Part shown: piece after piece, positions 16,192 to 24,469 of the stretch
Layout: each line of letters begins with the position of its first letter
How positions within the stretch are numbered: the first letter of the stretch is position 1
NCBI GenBank assembly: GCA_964418425.1
Contig: CAYQLT010000019.1
Coordinates: 1-45,993 of the forward strand
Reading direction: 5' to 3'
Length of the DNA stretch: 45,993 bases
From: CAYQLT01 sp964418425
Lineage (GTDB): Bacteria > Bacillota > Limnochordia > Limnochordales > Geochordaceae
Program-made: the position numbers and the translations under genes
The notes under the pieces: model-generated
What the model was told of the DNA's origin: nothing
The model's database searches: none
What the model saw: the letters and a program-made list of their open reading frames with translations, nothing else

Positions 16192-17268
16192 GTGAGCGAG
16201 GAGCTTGTGCGTCTGCTCTCGGAGCTGTCGTCGGCCATGGGCGTGCCGGGCTTCGAAGACCCCGCCCGGGAGGTGATGCGTCGGCACCTGGCGCCCATCG
16301 CCCAGGTGCGCGCCGACGCTCTGGGAAGCATCATGGCCGAGCGGCGGGGCCTGGCCGATCGCCCTCGGGTCTTGCTGGCGGGCCACCTGGACGAGGTCGG
16401 CTTCATGGTAAGCGCTGTCAGCGATGATGGCTTCATCCGCTTTCAAACGCTCGGGGGATGGTGGGAACAGGTTATGCTGGCCCAGCGGGTAGTGGTGCAT
16501 GGCTCCCGGGGCCCGGTCCCGGGCGTCATCGGCTCCAAGCCACCCCACCTCATCCCCCCCGACGAGCGCAAAAAGCCGGTGGAACGCAAAGAGATGTTCA
16601 TCGACGTGGGCGCCCGAAGCCGAGACGAGGTGACGGCCCTGGGGATCCGTCCCGGTGACCCCATCGTTCCCGATTCGGCCTTCACGCCCCTGGCGGGAGG
16701 GCGGAGGGTTTTGGGAAAGGCCTTCGACGACCGGGTGGGGTGCGCGGTGGCGGTGGAGGTGATGAGGCGCCTCTCCTCCCGGGAGCATCCCAACACCCTC
16801 GTGGCGGCCGGCACCGTTCAGGAGGAGGTGGGGCTTCGGGGCGCTGCCACCCTGGTGGAGATGGCCTCCCCGGATGTGGCCTTTGCCCTGGAGGTGGCCA
16901 TCGCGGGCGACACGCCGGGCATGAAGCCCGAGGATTGCCAGGCCCGGCTGGGACGGGGGCCGGTGGTCCTCCTGTACGACGCCAGCATGGTTCCTCACCG
17001 GCGGCTGCGGGACCTGGTGGTGCGAACCGCCGAGGAGGCGGGTATCCCCTACCAGTTCGACGTGATGCCGGGCGGGGGAACCGATGCAGGACGGTTCCAC
17101 ATCTGGTCGCAGGGTGTGCCATCCCTGGTGATCGGGGTTCCCACCCGTTACATCCACACCGGCGCCGCACTGCTGGATGTGGAGGACCTGGAGGCGACCG
17201 TGCGCCTCGTGACCGAGGTGGTCCGGCGGCTCGACGAGCCGACGGTGGCCCATTTGCGCTCCCTTTGA
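16192..17268 (+). CDS. M42-family (TET-type) aminopeptidase
   Basis: Two-metal aminopeptidase, in this family often a tetrahedral dodecamer that trims peptides in the cytoplasm. The 358-residue length fits. Metal and catalytic positions are visible: GHLDEVGF (HxD), KAFDDRVGCAVAVE (bridging Asp), TVQEEVGLRGA (Glu-Glu), EVAIAGDTPG (Asp) and the final His in TRYIHTG. The inserted PDZ-like domain covers about 65-165. The GTG at 16192 has AGGGAGG ten bases upstream; the frame is open for about 390 nt further upstream but overlaps the GH13 gene. Relatives are called YsdC, FrvX or endoglucanase M; exact substrate is unknown. It appears to be a single-gene unit. Confidence 0.93.
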   Translation: MSEELVRLLSELSSAMGVPGFEDPAREVMRRHLAPIAQVRADALGSIMAERRGLADRPRVLLAGHLDEVGFMVSAVSDDGFIRFQTLGGWWEQVMLAQRVVVHGSRGPVPGVIGSKPPHLIPPDERKKPVERKEMFIDVGARSRDEVTALGIRPGDPIVPDSAFTPLAGGRRVLGKAFDDRVGCAVAVEVMRRLSSREHPNTLVAAGTVQEEVGLRGAATLVEMASPDVAFALEVAIAGDTPGMKPEDCQARLGRGPVVLLYDASMVPHRRLRDLVVRTAEEAGIPYQFDVMPGGGTDAGRFHIWSQGVPSLVIGVPTRYIHTGAALLDVEDLEATVRLVTEVVRRLDEPTVAHLRSL

Positions 17269-17376
17269 AAGCGTGTCCGGCACGAACGCCCCGTCCGCGG
17301 GCGGCGGCCTGCATGCGGTTTCAAAAGACGACGATAAGCAAACCCAGACGAGAAAACTTTAACACCATAGGCCTAA

Positions 17377-17406
17377 TTGCGCCGGTAGCGCCCGTTGTGG
17401 TATCCT
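17377..17406 (+). promoter_or_regulatory. Promoter with extended -10 upstream of the NDP-sugar/GT4/GH57 genes
   Basis: TTGCGC (17377-17382), an 18-nt spacer and TATCCT (17401-17406), with TGG directly before the -10 (extended -10 type). It sits in a stretch that is unusually AT-rich for this window (about 17325-17378), which could act as an UP-like element. The next start codon is about 90 nt downstream. The rest of the 229-nt gap between the M42 gene and this operon shows nothing else. Confidence 0.5.
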
Positions 17407-17497
17407 TCCAGTGTGTTACGCCCCGTTTGACCTGCCTGCCAACGCACGACCGGCGCCCCGATCGCTGGGTGCCGTATCCGGCCAGGGGGGGAGCGGA

Positions 17498-20008
17498 TTG
17501 AAGGCCATCGTGATGGCCGGAGGAGAGGGTTCCCGGCTGCGTCCCCTGACGGTTCACCGACCCAAACCCATGGTTCCGGTCGTGAACCGCCCCGTGATGG
17601 AGCACATCGTGGAGCTGCTACGCCGCCACCACTTCACGGACATCCGGGCTACCTTGTACTACCTGGGCGACGAGATTCGCAACCACTTTGGGGACGGTTC
17701 GGATTTCGGCGTGCGCATGAGCTATTCCGTGGAGGAGACGCCCATGGGCACCGCCGGCAGCGTGAAGCTGTGCGAGCCTTTTCTGGACGGGGAGCCGTTC
17801 CTGGTGATCAGCGGCGACGCGCTCAGCGACGTGGACCTGTCGGCGGCGGTTGCCTTCCACAAAGCCCGCGGCGCCCTGGTCACCCTGGTGCTGGCACGGG
17901 TGGAAAATCCTCTCGAATATGGCATCGTGGTGACCGACGAGGACGGGCGCATCCAGCGATTCCTGGAGAAGCCCAGCTGGGGTGAGGTTTTCTCCGATAC
18001 GGTCAATTCGGGGATATACGTGCTGGAGCCCGAGGTGCTGAAGGGCATCGAGAAGGGTGCCATGGTGGACTTCAGCCAGCACGTCTTCCCCGCTCTGCTC
18101 AAAAAGGGGGCCCCGCTCTACGGTTACGTCGCATCCGGCTACTGGTGCGACATCGGCCACCTGGGAGCCTATCGCCAGGCCCACGAGCACGTCATGCGGG
18201 GCGTGGTCCAGGTGGAGATCCCGGGCCAGCGCCTGGGCGCCGACGTCTGGATCGGTCGCAACGTGCACATCGACCCCTCGGCTGAGATCCGGGGCCCGGC
18301 CATCATTGGCGACAACTGTCGGATCGGCGCGGGTACCCGCATCCTGGGATACAGCGTCCTGGGAAATAACACCATCCTGGAGGACCAGGCCACGGTGGAG
18401 CGCTCCATCGTCTGGAGCAACGGTTACATCGGGCGAGGCGCGCACGTCTCGGGGGCCATCTTGGGCCAGCAGGTGGCGGTGGACCGGGGCTGCGTGGTGA
18501 GCGATGGGGCCGTCATCGGCGACCGCAGCGTGCTGCGCCAGGGAGCCCACGTGGCGCCCCAGGTGAAGCTTTGGCCCAACAAGGTGGTGGACGCCGGCGC
18601 CCGGGTCACCATGAGCCTCATCTGGAGCTCGGCGTGGCACGAGTCGTTGTTCAAGGATCGGGGCGTCAGCGGCCTCAGCAACGTGGAGATCACACCGGAG
18701 TTCGCCGTCCGGCTGGCCGCCGCCTTCGGGAGCTCGCTGGACAAGGGAGCGACGGTGACCACAAGCCGCGACGACCACCCGGCGTCCCGGATGATCCTGC
18801 GCTCCCTCATCTGCGGCTTTCTGACGGTGGGCACCAACGTCGAGGACCTGCGCTCCACCCCCATCACCATCGCGCGCCGGGCCATCCCGGTGCTGGGAGC
18901 CGCTGGGGGGGTACACGTTCGGGTTGATCCCCGCGATCCGGCATCCACCCTCATCGAGTGCTTCGACCATCGGGGGGTTCCCATCAGCCGCTCGGCGGAA
19001 CGCAAGATTGAGTCCCTTTTCTTTCGGGAGGAATTCCGCCGCACGCCGGCCGACGAGGTGGGCAAGCTGGACTTCCCGGCCCGTGTCCTGGAAAGCTACA
19101 CCGATGCCCTTTTCAAGTTCGTGCAGCCGGGGCTGTTTGCCCGCCGCCGCTTCAAACTGGTGGTGGATTACGCGTACGGCCGCCTGTCGACGGTGCTGCC
19201 CGCCGTGCTCTCCCGTTTCGGCTGCGAGGTGATCGCGCTGCACGCCTTCCCGGATCCCCGCAGGGCCCCCCGCTCGGCGGCGGAGCGCCACCAGTTCGTC
19301 ACCGAGCTGGGGGCTGCGGTGGCCACGTTGGGTGCGGATCTGGGAGCGCTCATCGACGATGACGGGGAGCGCCTGGTGCTGGTGGACGAGCAGGGGCGGC
19401 CGGTGCAGGACGACCTGCTGCTGGCCCTGATGGTGCTGATCGCGCTGGAGCGGCGCCCGGGAGGCCTGGTCGGCGTGCCGGTCAGCGCCTCCAGCGTCAT
19501 CGACCACATCGCCAGGGAGTACGGAGCCCAGGTCTTCCGCACCAAGCACGAACCCCGGGCCCTCATGAATCTGGCGGCCGCTCACCTGGACACCATGGTG
19601 ATCGCGGGGAACACCCGGGGAGGGTTCATCTTCCCCGAGTTTTACCCGACCCAGGACGGGGTGGTGGCCCTGGCCCGGGTTCTGGAGGCCATGGCGTCCG
19701 GAGCGCGGCTGTCCGAACTTATCCAGCGGATCCCGGCCTTTTACCTGGAGGAGCGGGCCATCGAGTGCCCGTGGGAGCACAAGGGCCGGGTCATGCGGCT
19801 TTTGGCCCGGGAGGCCGTATCGGCCCGGGAGGCGGAGTATATCGACGGCATCAAGATGGTCTACGACCGGGGCTGGGTACTGGCGCTGCCGGACGCCTCG
19901 GAGCCTGTCTTCCACCTCATCGCGGAGGGCAAGAGCCCCTCCGATGCGGCGGAACTCATCGGCCGCTACGAGAGCCGGATTCTGGAGCTGCAAAAGAAAG
20001 GAGCCTGA
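17498..20008 (+). CDS. Sugar-phosphate nucleotidyltransferase fused to a degenerate phosphohexomutase domain
   Basis: Residues 1-235 are a nucleotidyltransferase (signature VMAGGEGSRLRPLTVHRPKP; LVISGDALSD; GYWCDIGHLGAY), probably making an NDP-hexose. Left-handed beta-helix hexapeptide repeats span about 240-360. From about 380 a phosphomannomutase-like region follows, but its catalytic parts are changed. The stretch that should carry the phosphoserine (SASHNP) reads VHVRVDPRDP near 472, the metal loop reads IDDDGERLV near 618, and the C-terminal RxSGTEP loop is replaced by PDASEPVF near 797. The mutase half is therefore probably regulatory or binding. The TTG at 17498 follows GGGGGAG. Annotated homologues are called mannose-1-phosphate guanylyltransferase/phosphomannomutase; the true sugar is not known. 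The GT4 gene starts 6 nt after its stop. Confidence 0.85.
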   Translation: MKAIVMAGGEGSRLRPLTVHRPKPMVPVVNRPVMEHIVELLRRHHFTDIRATLYYLGDEIRNHFGDGSDFGVRMSYSVEETPMGTAGSVKLCEPFLDGEPFLVISGDALSDVDLSAAVAFHKARGALVTLVLARVENPLEYGIVVTDEDGRIQRFLEKPSWGEVFSDTVNSGIYVLEPEVLKGIEKGAMVDFSQHVFPALLKKGAPLYGYVASGYWCDIGHLGAYRQAHEHVMRGVVQVEIPGQRLGADVWIGRNVHIDPSAEIRGPAIIGDNCRIGAGTRILGYSVLGNNTILEDQATVERSIVWSNGYIGRGAHVSGAILGQQVAVDRGCVVSDGAVIGDRSVLRQGAHVAPQVKLWPNKVVDAGARVTMSLIWSSAWHESLFKDRGVSGLSNVEITPEFAVRLAAAFGSSLDKGATVTTSRDDHPASRMILRSLICGFLTVGTNVEDLRSTPITIARRAIPVLGAAGGVHVRVDPRDPASTLIECFDHRGVPISRSAERKIESLFFREEFRRTPADEVGKLDFPARVLESYTDALFKFVQPGLFARRRFKLVVDYAYGRLSTVLPAVLSRFGCEVIALHAFPDPRRAPRSAAERHQFVTELGAAVATLGADLGALIDDDGERLVLVDEQGRPVQDDLLLALMVLIALERRPGGLVGVPVSASSVIDHIAREYGAQVFRTKHEPRALMNLAAAHLDTMVIAGNTRGGFIFPEFYPTQDGVVALARVLEAMASGARLSELIQRIPAFYLEERAIECPWEHKGRVMRLLAREAVSAREAEYIDGIKMVYDRGWVLALPDASEPVFHLIAEGKSPSDAAELIGRYESRILELQKKGA

Positions 20009-20014
20009 AGCGCG

Positions 20015-21460
20015 TTGGCGAGGACGGCGGCTTCCGACCGCGCGTGGCCCTCGCGCCGCATCTCCCCGGAAGGCACCGAGGTGGTCATCCTCTGCTTCGA
20101 GGGGCCGGATCGCTACAGCCGGGCCGGCGGGCTGGGGGTTCGAGTGACCCACCTGGCACGGACTCTGGCCGCGGACTTCGGCTTCACCACCCACCTGATC
20201 TTCGTGGGGGATCCCGGCCTTGCGGGCTACGAGGAGGATCTGGACGGGCGGCTGCGGCTGTACCGGTGGTGCCAGTGGATCAGCCGCTACTACCCGGCGG
20301 GCGTCTACGAGGGAGAGATGGAGAAGCTTTACGATTTCAACGAGACGGTACCCTACCATGTCACGGAGCGCATCGCCCGCCCCGCCGTCGCCGCCGGCCG
20401 CAACCTACTGGTGCTTTCGGAGGAATGGCACACAGCCCACGCGCTGTGCGAGTTGAGCGACCAGCTCTACGGCTCGGGCCTTCGCAGCCACGGCCTTTTG
20501 GTGTGGAACGCCAACAACACCATGGGATTCGACCGAATCAACTGGGGCCGCCTAGGGTACATCGCCACCATCACCACCGTCAGCCGCTACATGAAACATG
20601 TCATGTGGGGCAGGGGCGTCAACCCGCTGGTGATCCCCAACGGCATCCCGGAGCCGGATACCCGTCCGGTGAGCGCCCGCAATGCGGCGGTCCTCCGGCG
20701 GGCCGTGGAGGCGGCCGGGGGACAGGTGCTTTTGGTGAAGGTGGGGCGCTTCGATCCCGACAAGCGATGGCTGATGGCCATCGATGCGGTTGCCGCCTTG
20801 AAAGCGCGGGGTATGGCGCCGCGGCTCGTCATGCGGGGAGGCATCGAGGCCCACGAACAGGAGGTTCTGGGGCGGGCCCACGGCGCGGGCTTGCGGGTGA
20901 TGCCGGTTCACAGCCCGCCTTCCACCAGCCCCGCGGAGCTTGCGCAGATCATCGCCCGGCATCCTGAGGTGGATGTATTCAACTTGAAGTTCTTTGTCTC
21001 GGAAGGGTTGCTCCGGACCCTCTACCGGGCCGCCGACTGCGTCCTGGCCAACAGCGGCGTGGAACCCTTCGGACTGGTGGGCCTGGAAGTGATGGGAGCC
21101 GGGGGCATTCCCTTCACCGGTGCCACCGGAGAGGATTATGCGATTCCGTTTGTCAACGCCATCGTCCTGGAAACCGACGATCCGAGGGAGATCGCGTACT
21201 ACGTGCAGCTGATCTCTCGAAGCCCCGAACTGGCCGAGCAGCTGCGGGAGGAGGCTGTCCGGACGGCCGCCCGCTTCGCCTGGCCCAGGGTGGTTCGGCA
21301 GCTTCTGGAGCGGCTGGAATACGTCGCGGACGCGCTGGGTTTGCAGGGATACGTGGTCCCCGCACAACCCGTGCATGCCGGAGAGGTCAGCGAGGCGGCG
21401 GCAACCTTCGAGGAGGGAACCAGGGGCCGGTGGCCGAAAACCTCGTCATCTATACGGTGA
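20015..21460 (+). CDS. GT4-family glycosyltransferase, glycogen-synthase-like
   Basis: Likely transfers glucose (or another hexose) from the NDP-sugar made next door to a glucan. The 481-residue protein has a GT-B fold. The N-terminal half has the Gly-rich acceptor loop GPDRYSRAGGLGVRVTHLA and LSEEWHTAHALCEL; the C-terminal half has VIPNGIPEP, LVKVGRFDPDKRW and the donor-site segment NSGVEPFGLVGLEVMGAGG with its Glu pair. This resembles the starch/glycogen synthases of archaea more than the bacterial GlgA length class. It starts at the TTG at 20015, with AAAGGAG about 12 nt upstream, and overlaps the GH57 gene by 31 nt, implying tight coupling. The C-terminal 40 residues are low-complexity. 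Confidence 0.86.
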   Translation: MARTAASDRAWPSRRISPEGTEVVILCFEGPDRYSRAGGLGVRVTHLARTLAADFGFTTHLIFVGDPGLAGYEEDLDGRLRLYRWCQWISRYYPAGVYEGEMEKLYDFNETVPYHVTERIARPAVAAGRNLLVLSEEWHTAHALCELSDQLYGSGLRSHGLLVWNANNTMGFDRINWGRLGYIATITTVSRYMKHVMWGRGVNPLVIPNGIPEPDTRPVSARNAAVLRRAVEAAGGQVLLVKVGRFDPDKRWLMAIDAVAALKARGMAPRLVMRGGIEAHEQEVLGRAHGAGLRVMPVHSPPSTSPAELAQIIARHPEVDVFNLKFFVSEGLLRTLYRAADCVLANSGVEPFGLVGLEVMGAGGIPFTGATGEDYAIPFVNAIVLETDDPREIAYYVQLISRSPELAEQLREEAVRTAARFAWPRVVRQLLERLEYVADALGLQGYVVPAQPVHAGEVSEAAATFEEGTRGRWPKTSSSIR

Positions 21461-22830
21461 TCCACCAGCCCCGGCGCCCGAAACTGCCGGCGCAGCCGAT
21501 CCCCCGGGGCGCGGTGCCCCAGGATATGGAGCGTTGCCTCTTCGACGAGCGCCTCAACCGGTATTACTTCGACAAGGTGGCCCGCAATTGCTACCATCCC
21601 GCCAGCGAGATGTTCCTGCGGCTGGCGGATGACGGGCTGAAGCTCTGCATTGGCTTTTCGTTGTCGTTTCTGCGGCAGGCGCTCATGTGGGACCCGCCTC
21701 TGATGGAGAAGCTCCACCGACTCACCTCGCACCCCAACGTGGAGGTGATCAACGTGGAGCCCTACCACAGCTTCTTGTTTTACATCGACATCGACGCCTT
21801 CGTGCGGCGGATGCGGGAGATGGCCTCTTATCTCAAGCGCCTGTTCGGGCTCAAGCAGGCGCCCCGCGTCACCGACACCACGGAGATGTTCATGTCCAAC
21901 GACATCTATTTTGCCCTGGACCGGGCGGGCTTCCGGGGCGCGTTCATGGACGGGCGACCCTGGGTGATGGGCTGGCGGGAACCGAGTTTCGTCTACCACT
22001 ATGGAGCCAGGGTGCTCCTTCTACCCCGCCATTACCAGTTGAGCGACGACGTGGGATACCGGTTCTCCAACCGTTCCTGGCCGCTGTGGCCTCTGTTCGC
22101 GGACACGTACGCCCAATGGGTGGCGCAGGCTCACGGGGACGTCGTGACCATCGGCTGGGACTTTGAAACCTTCGGGGAGCACCACTGGAGGGAGACCGGG
22201 ATCTTCGAGTTCATGCAGGCTCTGCCGGCGGAGCTGCGCCGGCGGGGGGTTCGCACCCTCAAAGCCTCCGAGGCCCTGGAACGCTTCCGACCCCAAAGCC
22301 ACTTCCTGCCGCTTCCACCCTTTCCCACCACATGGGCGGGCGAGGGGGGAGTGGAGTTTTTCCTGGGTAACCCCGCGCAGCAGGCCGTTTTCCAGCTCAT
22401 GCACCACGCCTACCACAAGGCCCTGCTGACCGGGGACCCGGCGGTGATGGATCTGGCGCTGTGGCTGCTGCAGTCCGACAATCTCCACCTGATCCAGTGG
22501 TTCGGGAGGACGGGCGCGCAGGCGGAGGTGTCCGCCTACTTCACCCCCCGGGAGTGGTGGCGCCTTGGCCCTTCTGGAATCATATGGGAGCTTCAGCAGG
22601 TTTACAAGAACTTCCTCAACGCCACCGACGCCTATCTTACCCGGCAGGTGAAATACCTGCCGGGGCAGGAGCCCCAGCTTCGGCGGCGGCGCACCGCTCG
22701 CCCCGAGCTTCCTCCCCTGGCGGCCGGCGTGGAGTCGCCGGCCCCGGCAAGGCAGAGCCGCCGGGAGGCGGCTGCGGCGGCAGCCACAACCGGCGGGCGG
22801 GGCGGTCGCGGCGTGCGGGCCGCCCGATAG
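21430..22830 (+). CDS. GH57-family alpha-glucan enzyme (amylase-like)
   Basis: GH57 enzymes hydrolyse or rearrange alpha-glucans. The protein opens with the family motif 1 (VIHQP, residues about 9-13). GFSLSFLRQAL corresponds to motif 2, TEMFMSNDIYFALDRAGFRG to the region holding the nucleophile Glu, and GWDFETFGEHHWRETGIFEF to the region holding the acid Asp. The pattern resembles the compact archaeal alpha-amylase type rather than the branching-enzyme type (which has HNHLPYV). The core ends near residue 410, followed by an Arg/Ala/Gly-rich tail of about 50 residues. The GTG at 21430 lies inside the end of the GT4 gene. Pairing with GT4 suggests the two act on the same polymer. Specificity cannot be read from sequence alone. 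Confidence 0.87.
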   Translation: MAENLVIYTVIHQPRRPKLPAQPIPRGAVPQDMERCLFDERLNRYYFDKVARNCYHPASEMFLRLADDGLKLCIGFSLSFLRQALMWDPPLMEKLHRLTSHPNVEVINVEPYHSFLFYIDIDAFVRRMREMASYLKRLFGLKQAPRVTDTTEMFMSNDIYFALDRAGFRGAFMDGRPWVMGWREPSFVYHYGARVLLLPRHYQLSDDVGYRFSNRSWPLWPLFADTYAQWVAQAHGDVVTIGWDFETFGEHHWRETGIFEFMQALPAELRRRGVRTLKASEALERFRPQSHFLPLPPFPTTWAGEGGVEFFLGNPAQQAVFQLMHHAYHKALLTGDPAVMDLALWLLQSDNLHLIQWFGRTGAQAEVSAYFTPREWWRLGPSGIIWELQQVYKNFLNATDAYLTRQVKYLPGQEPQLRRRRTARPELPPLAAGVESPAPARQSRREAAAAAATTGGRGGRGVRAAR

Positions 22831-22846
22831 CGTTCGATTTCGTTTG

Positions 22847-22855
22847 TGGTACAAT
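22847..22855 (+). promoter_or_regulatory. Extended -10 promoter of the sensor-kinase operon
   Basis: TGGTACAAT (22847-22855) is a near-consensus extended -10 element in the 81-nt gap after the GH57 gene. No good -35 box is present at 16-18 nt. The -10 context (TTTGTGG before TACAAT) resembles the promoter at 17401 (GTTGTGG before TATCCT). Confidence 0.5.
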
Positions 22856-22911
22856 GACCACGGTACGAAGCTTTCGAGCGCCCGCGGCAGGCGGCGGGGC
22901 GGGGGACGCGG

Positions 22912-24450
22912 TTGAAGCAGGCGCTGTTTGACTTCTTCGAAGCCAACATGACGGTGGTGCTGTTCGCCTACGGCCTCTCCTTCTTCGCCATGGGGCTGGC
23001 CGTGGCGCTGCAATCCCGCCGCCCCAGCGAACTGCGCATGGCCCGCCGCCTTCCCCTGCTGGGCACCTTCGGGATCCTGCACGCGCTGGCAAGCTGGGGG
23101 CTGGTCTTCATCCCCATCCAGCGCACGTACACCCCTCAGGCCGTGGTCATCGCCCTGGAAGCCCTGTACGCGCTGCTGACCGCCTTCACCCTCACCTTTC
23201 TGCTCTCCTTCGGCGCCCACCTGCTGGCGGACACGCACCCGCGGCTTTGGCCCCTGCGGTACCTGCCCGCGGTGTTGACCACGGTCTGGACCGTGGGCTT
23301 TTTCCTCTACCCCCTCACCTTGGGACCCCACCAGTACTCCCAGTGGTTGGTGGTCAGCGACACCTGGGCCCGTTACATCCTGGGGGTTCCCGGAGCGGCG
23401 CTGGCCGCTTTGGCGCTGGGTCAGCAGTTTGAGGAGTTCCGGAGGGTGGGAATGCAGCGGCTGGTGCGCCAGCTGCGGTGGGCCATCTTCTCTTTCGCCG
23501 GTTATGCCCTGACAGGGGGCCTGGTGGTTCCCCGGGCAGGCTTCTTCCCCGCCCGGCTGCTCAATGCGGAGTGGTTCTTCCAGGCTACCGGGATACCCAT
23601 CGAGCTGCTGCGGGCGGTCAGCGGGTTGGGCATGGCGTATTTCATGATCCGGGTCCTGGAGATGTTCGACATCGAGGCGGCCCGCCGCATGGAGGAGGTG
23701 CAGCGGATGCGGGCGGTGCTCACCGAACGGGACCGCATCGCCCGGGAGCTGCACGACGGGGTCATCCAGTCCCTCTACGCCCTGGGGCTGGGGCTGGAGA
23801 ACGCGGCCTTCCTGGTGGCCGACCAGCCCGCCCGGGCACGCCAGACGGTGGAGGAGCTGATGGGCCGGGTCAACGACATCATCCACGAGGTTCGCGGCTA
23901 CATCATGGACCTTCGCCTGCCGGGAGAGACCGCGTTGCCCCTTTCGGAGAAGCTGCGGGCGGTGGCGAGCGAGGCCTCCCGGGTGTATCACGTGCCCATC
24001 ACCATGGATGTGCGCGGCGTGGATGAGGCGCGGTTGGGCAGCGCCGTGGCCAACGAGCTTTCCTTGATGGTCAAGGAGGCGGTCAGCAACGCTGCCCGGC
24101 ACGGAAAGCCCTCTGCCATCCGGGTGGGGGTGCACGCCGAGGGCAACGAGCTGGTCTTGTACGTGCAGGATGACGGCCGGGGGTTTGACGTGGCGGCGGC
24201 CGCCGGATCCGGCGGGTTCGGTCTGTCCAACATGCGCAAGCGGGCGGCCCTTTTGGGTGGGGAGCTGGACATCGACAGCCGCCCCGGGGAAGGTACGACG
24301 GTGATGCTGCGCATGCCGCTGGCCTCACCCGAACAGGAAGTCTCCCGCGGGCGCAAGGAGAGGCGTGTCGCTTTGGCCCGCCGCCACCCCAGCGGTTCGG
24401 AAGCGGGGGCCACCGACGCGGTGCCGATGATCCGGCGCATCGGGGCTTGA
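22912..24450 (+). CDS. Membrane sensor histidine kinase, NarL/DesK class (HisKA_3)
   Basis: Autophosphorylates and passes phosphate to the next gene's product. The 512-residue protein has about six hydrophobic segments in residues 10-240, then a coiled linker (EEVQRMRAVLTERDRIA). The HisKA_3 box has His281 in ARELHDGVIQSLYALGLGLE, and an HATPase domain follows with NELSLMVKEAVSNAARHG (N box), DDGRGFD (G1) and GGFGLSNMRKRA (G2). There is no large extracytoplasmic domain, so it probably senses within or at the membrane. About 45 extra C-terminal residues are basic and low-complexity. The start is the TTG at 22912 after a G-rich stretch. The signal is unknown; its position after the glucan genes is suggestive only. 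Confidence 0.92.
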   Translation: MKQALFDFFEANMTVVLFAYGLSFFAMGLAVALQSRRPSELRMARRLPLLGTFGILHALASWGLVFIPIQRTYTPQAVVIALEALYALLTAFTLTFLLSFGAHLLADTHPRLWPLRYLPAVLTTVWTVGFFLYPLTLGPHQYSQWLVVSDTWARYILGVPGAALAALALGQQFEEFRRVGMQRLVRQLRWAIFSFAGYALTGGLVVPRAGFFPARLLNAEWFFQATGIPIELLRAVSGLGMAYFMIRVLEMFDIEAARRMEEVQRMRAVLTERDRIARELHDGVIQSLYALGLGLENAAFLVADQPARARQTVEELMGRVNDIIHEVRGYIMDLRLPGETALPLSEKLRAVASEASRVYHVPITMDVRGVDEARLGSAVANELSLMVKEAVSNAARHGKPSAIRVGVHAEGNELVLYVQDDGRGFDVAAAAGSGGFGLSNMRKRAALLGGELDIDSRPGEGTTVMLRMPLASPEQEVSRGRKERRVALARRHPSGSEAGATDAVPMIRRIGA

Positions 24451-24469
24451 GGCGGGAGGGCGAAGCCTG

